The position numbers and the translations under genes are program-made. A DNA stretch of 6,813 nucleotides, from assembly GCA_029939615.1 (NCBI GenBank), contig JAOZSP010000083.1, positions 1-6,813 on the forward strand. Reading direction: 5' to 3'. The first letter of the stretch is position 1, and each line of letters starts with the position of its first letter. This document shows, piece after piece, positions 6,643 to 6,813 of this stretch. The stretch is from Candidatus Izemoplasma sp. GTDB taxonomy: Bacteria > Bacillota_I > Bacilli_A > Izemoplasmatales > Izemoplasmataceae. A model generated the notes under the pieces. That model searched no databases and was not told the DNA's origin. It saw only the letters and a list, made by a program, of their open reading frames with translations.

Positions 6643-6813
6643 ATGTATATATTTTCTCAAATAATGCTTTTATTTTAGGAGCATTATTGACTAAGTTCAA
6701 TGTTAAATTTGCATGTCCTTTTGTATATCCATTACCAACAATCATTGTAACATCACTTCCAACACCTTCAGCTCCTAAAGCTGCTTTTGTAAATGACGTT
6801 GCCATACTAAAGA
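6641..6813 (-). CDS. kdd: L-erythro-3,5-diaminohexanoate dehydrogenase, C-terminal part
   Basis: The last 56 codons of a gene run off the right edge of the window. The peptide starts FSMATSFTKAALGAEGVGSD, continues VTMIVGNGYTKGHANLTLNL and ends ALFEKIYT, then TAG. The block KAALGAEGVG..V.M..GNGY..GHA is what I recall as the conserved C-terminus of Kdd, the NAD(P)-dependent enzyme that oxidises and deaminates 3,5-diaminohexanoate to 5-amino-3-oxohexanoate, acting directly after KamDE. Its location immediately upstream of kamA, 11 bases away and in the same direction, is the order seen in known lysine fermentation operons. The N-terminal catalytic and nucleotide-binding parts are outside the window, so identity rests on this tail and the context. 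Confidence 0.82.
   Translation of the reverse strand, partial: FSMATSFTKAALGAEGVGSDVTMIVGNGYTKGHANLTLNLVNNAPKIKALFEKIYT

Overview
The window is AT-rich, densely packed bacterial DNA. The gene content (an RNase J, Gly-rich AGGAGG-type ribosome binding sites, a clostridial-type lysine fermentation operon) suggests a low-GC Firmicute or a relative near the Mollicutes that reads UGA as stop. The taxon is an inference: the four Trp codons in kamA are all TGG, and one gene ends in a TGA that sits inside the next gene's ribosome binding site.

Layout. At the left end (1-133, minus strand) is the start of a HAD-family hydrolase whose frame closes after 40 codons, so it is broken, mis-sequenced or chimeric there. 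A 152-base AT-rich gap (134-285) carries a good extended -10 promoter facing right, then rnjA (286-1965, plus strand), encoding ribonuclease J. A symmetric A/T-flanked hairpin at about 2000-2028 separates rnjA from a convergent minus-strand operon that fills the rest of the window.

The operon, read from right to left, is kdd (3' end only, 6641-6813), kamA (5373-6629), kamB-like (4364-5377), kamD (2796-4358) and kamE (2016-2795). These are consecutive steps of lysine fermentation. KamA converts L-lysine to L-beta-lysine, KamD/KamE move the terminal amino group to give 3,5-diaminohexanoate, and Kdd oxidises that to 5-amino-3-oxohexanoate. Later enzymes (Kce, Kal and the butyryl-CoA branch) would be expected upstream of kdd, outside the window. 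KamB is a P-loop protein tied to reactivation of the cobalamin-dependent KamDE enzyme.

The catalytic residues of KamA, KamD and KamE are all present, so the pathway appears functional. The oddities are a kamB reading frame that is open to the end of kamA but has no ATG, GTG, TTG or CTG in its first 69 codons, the absence of the MutS-like kamC from its usual place between kamB and kamD, and the broken HAD gene at the left edge. I see no mobile element, CRISPR array, RNA gene or clearly novel system.
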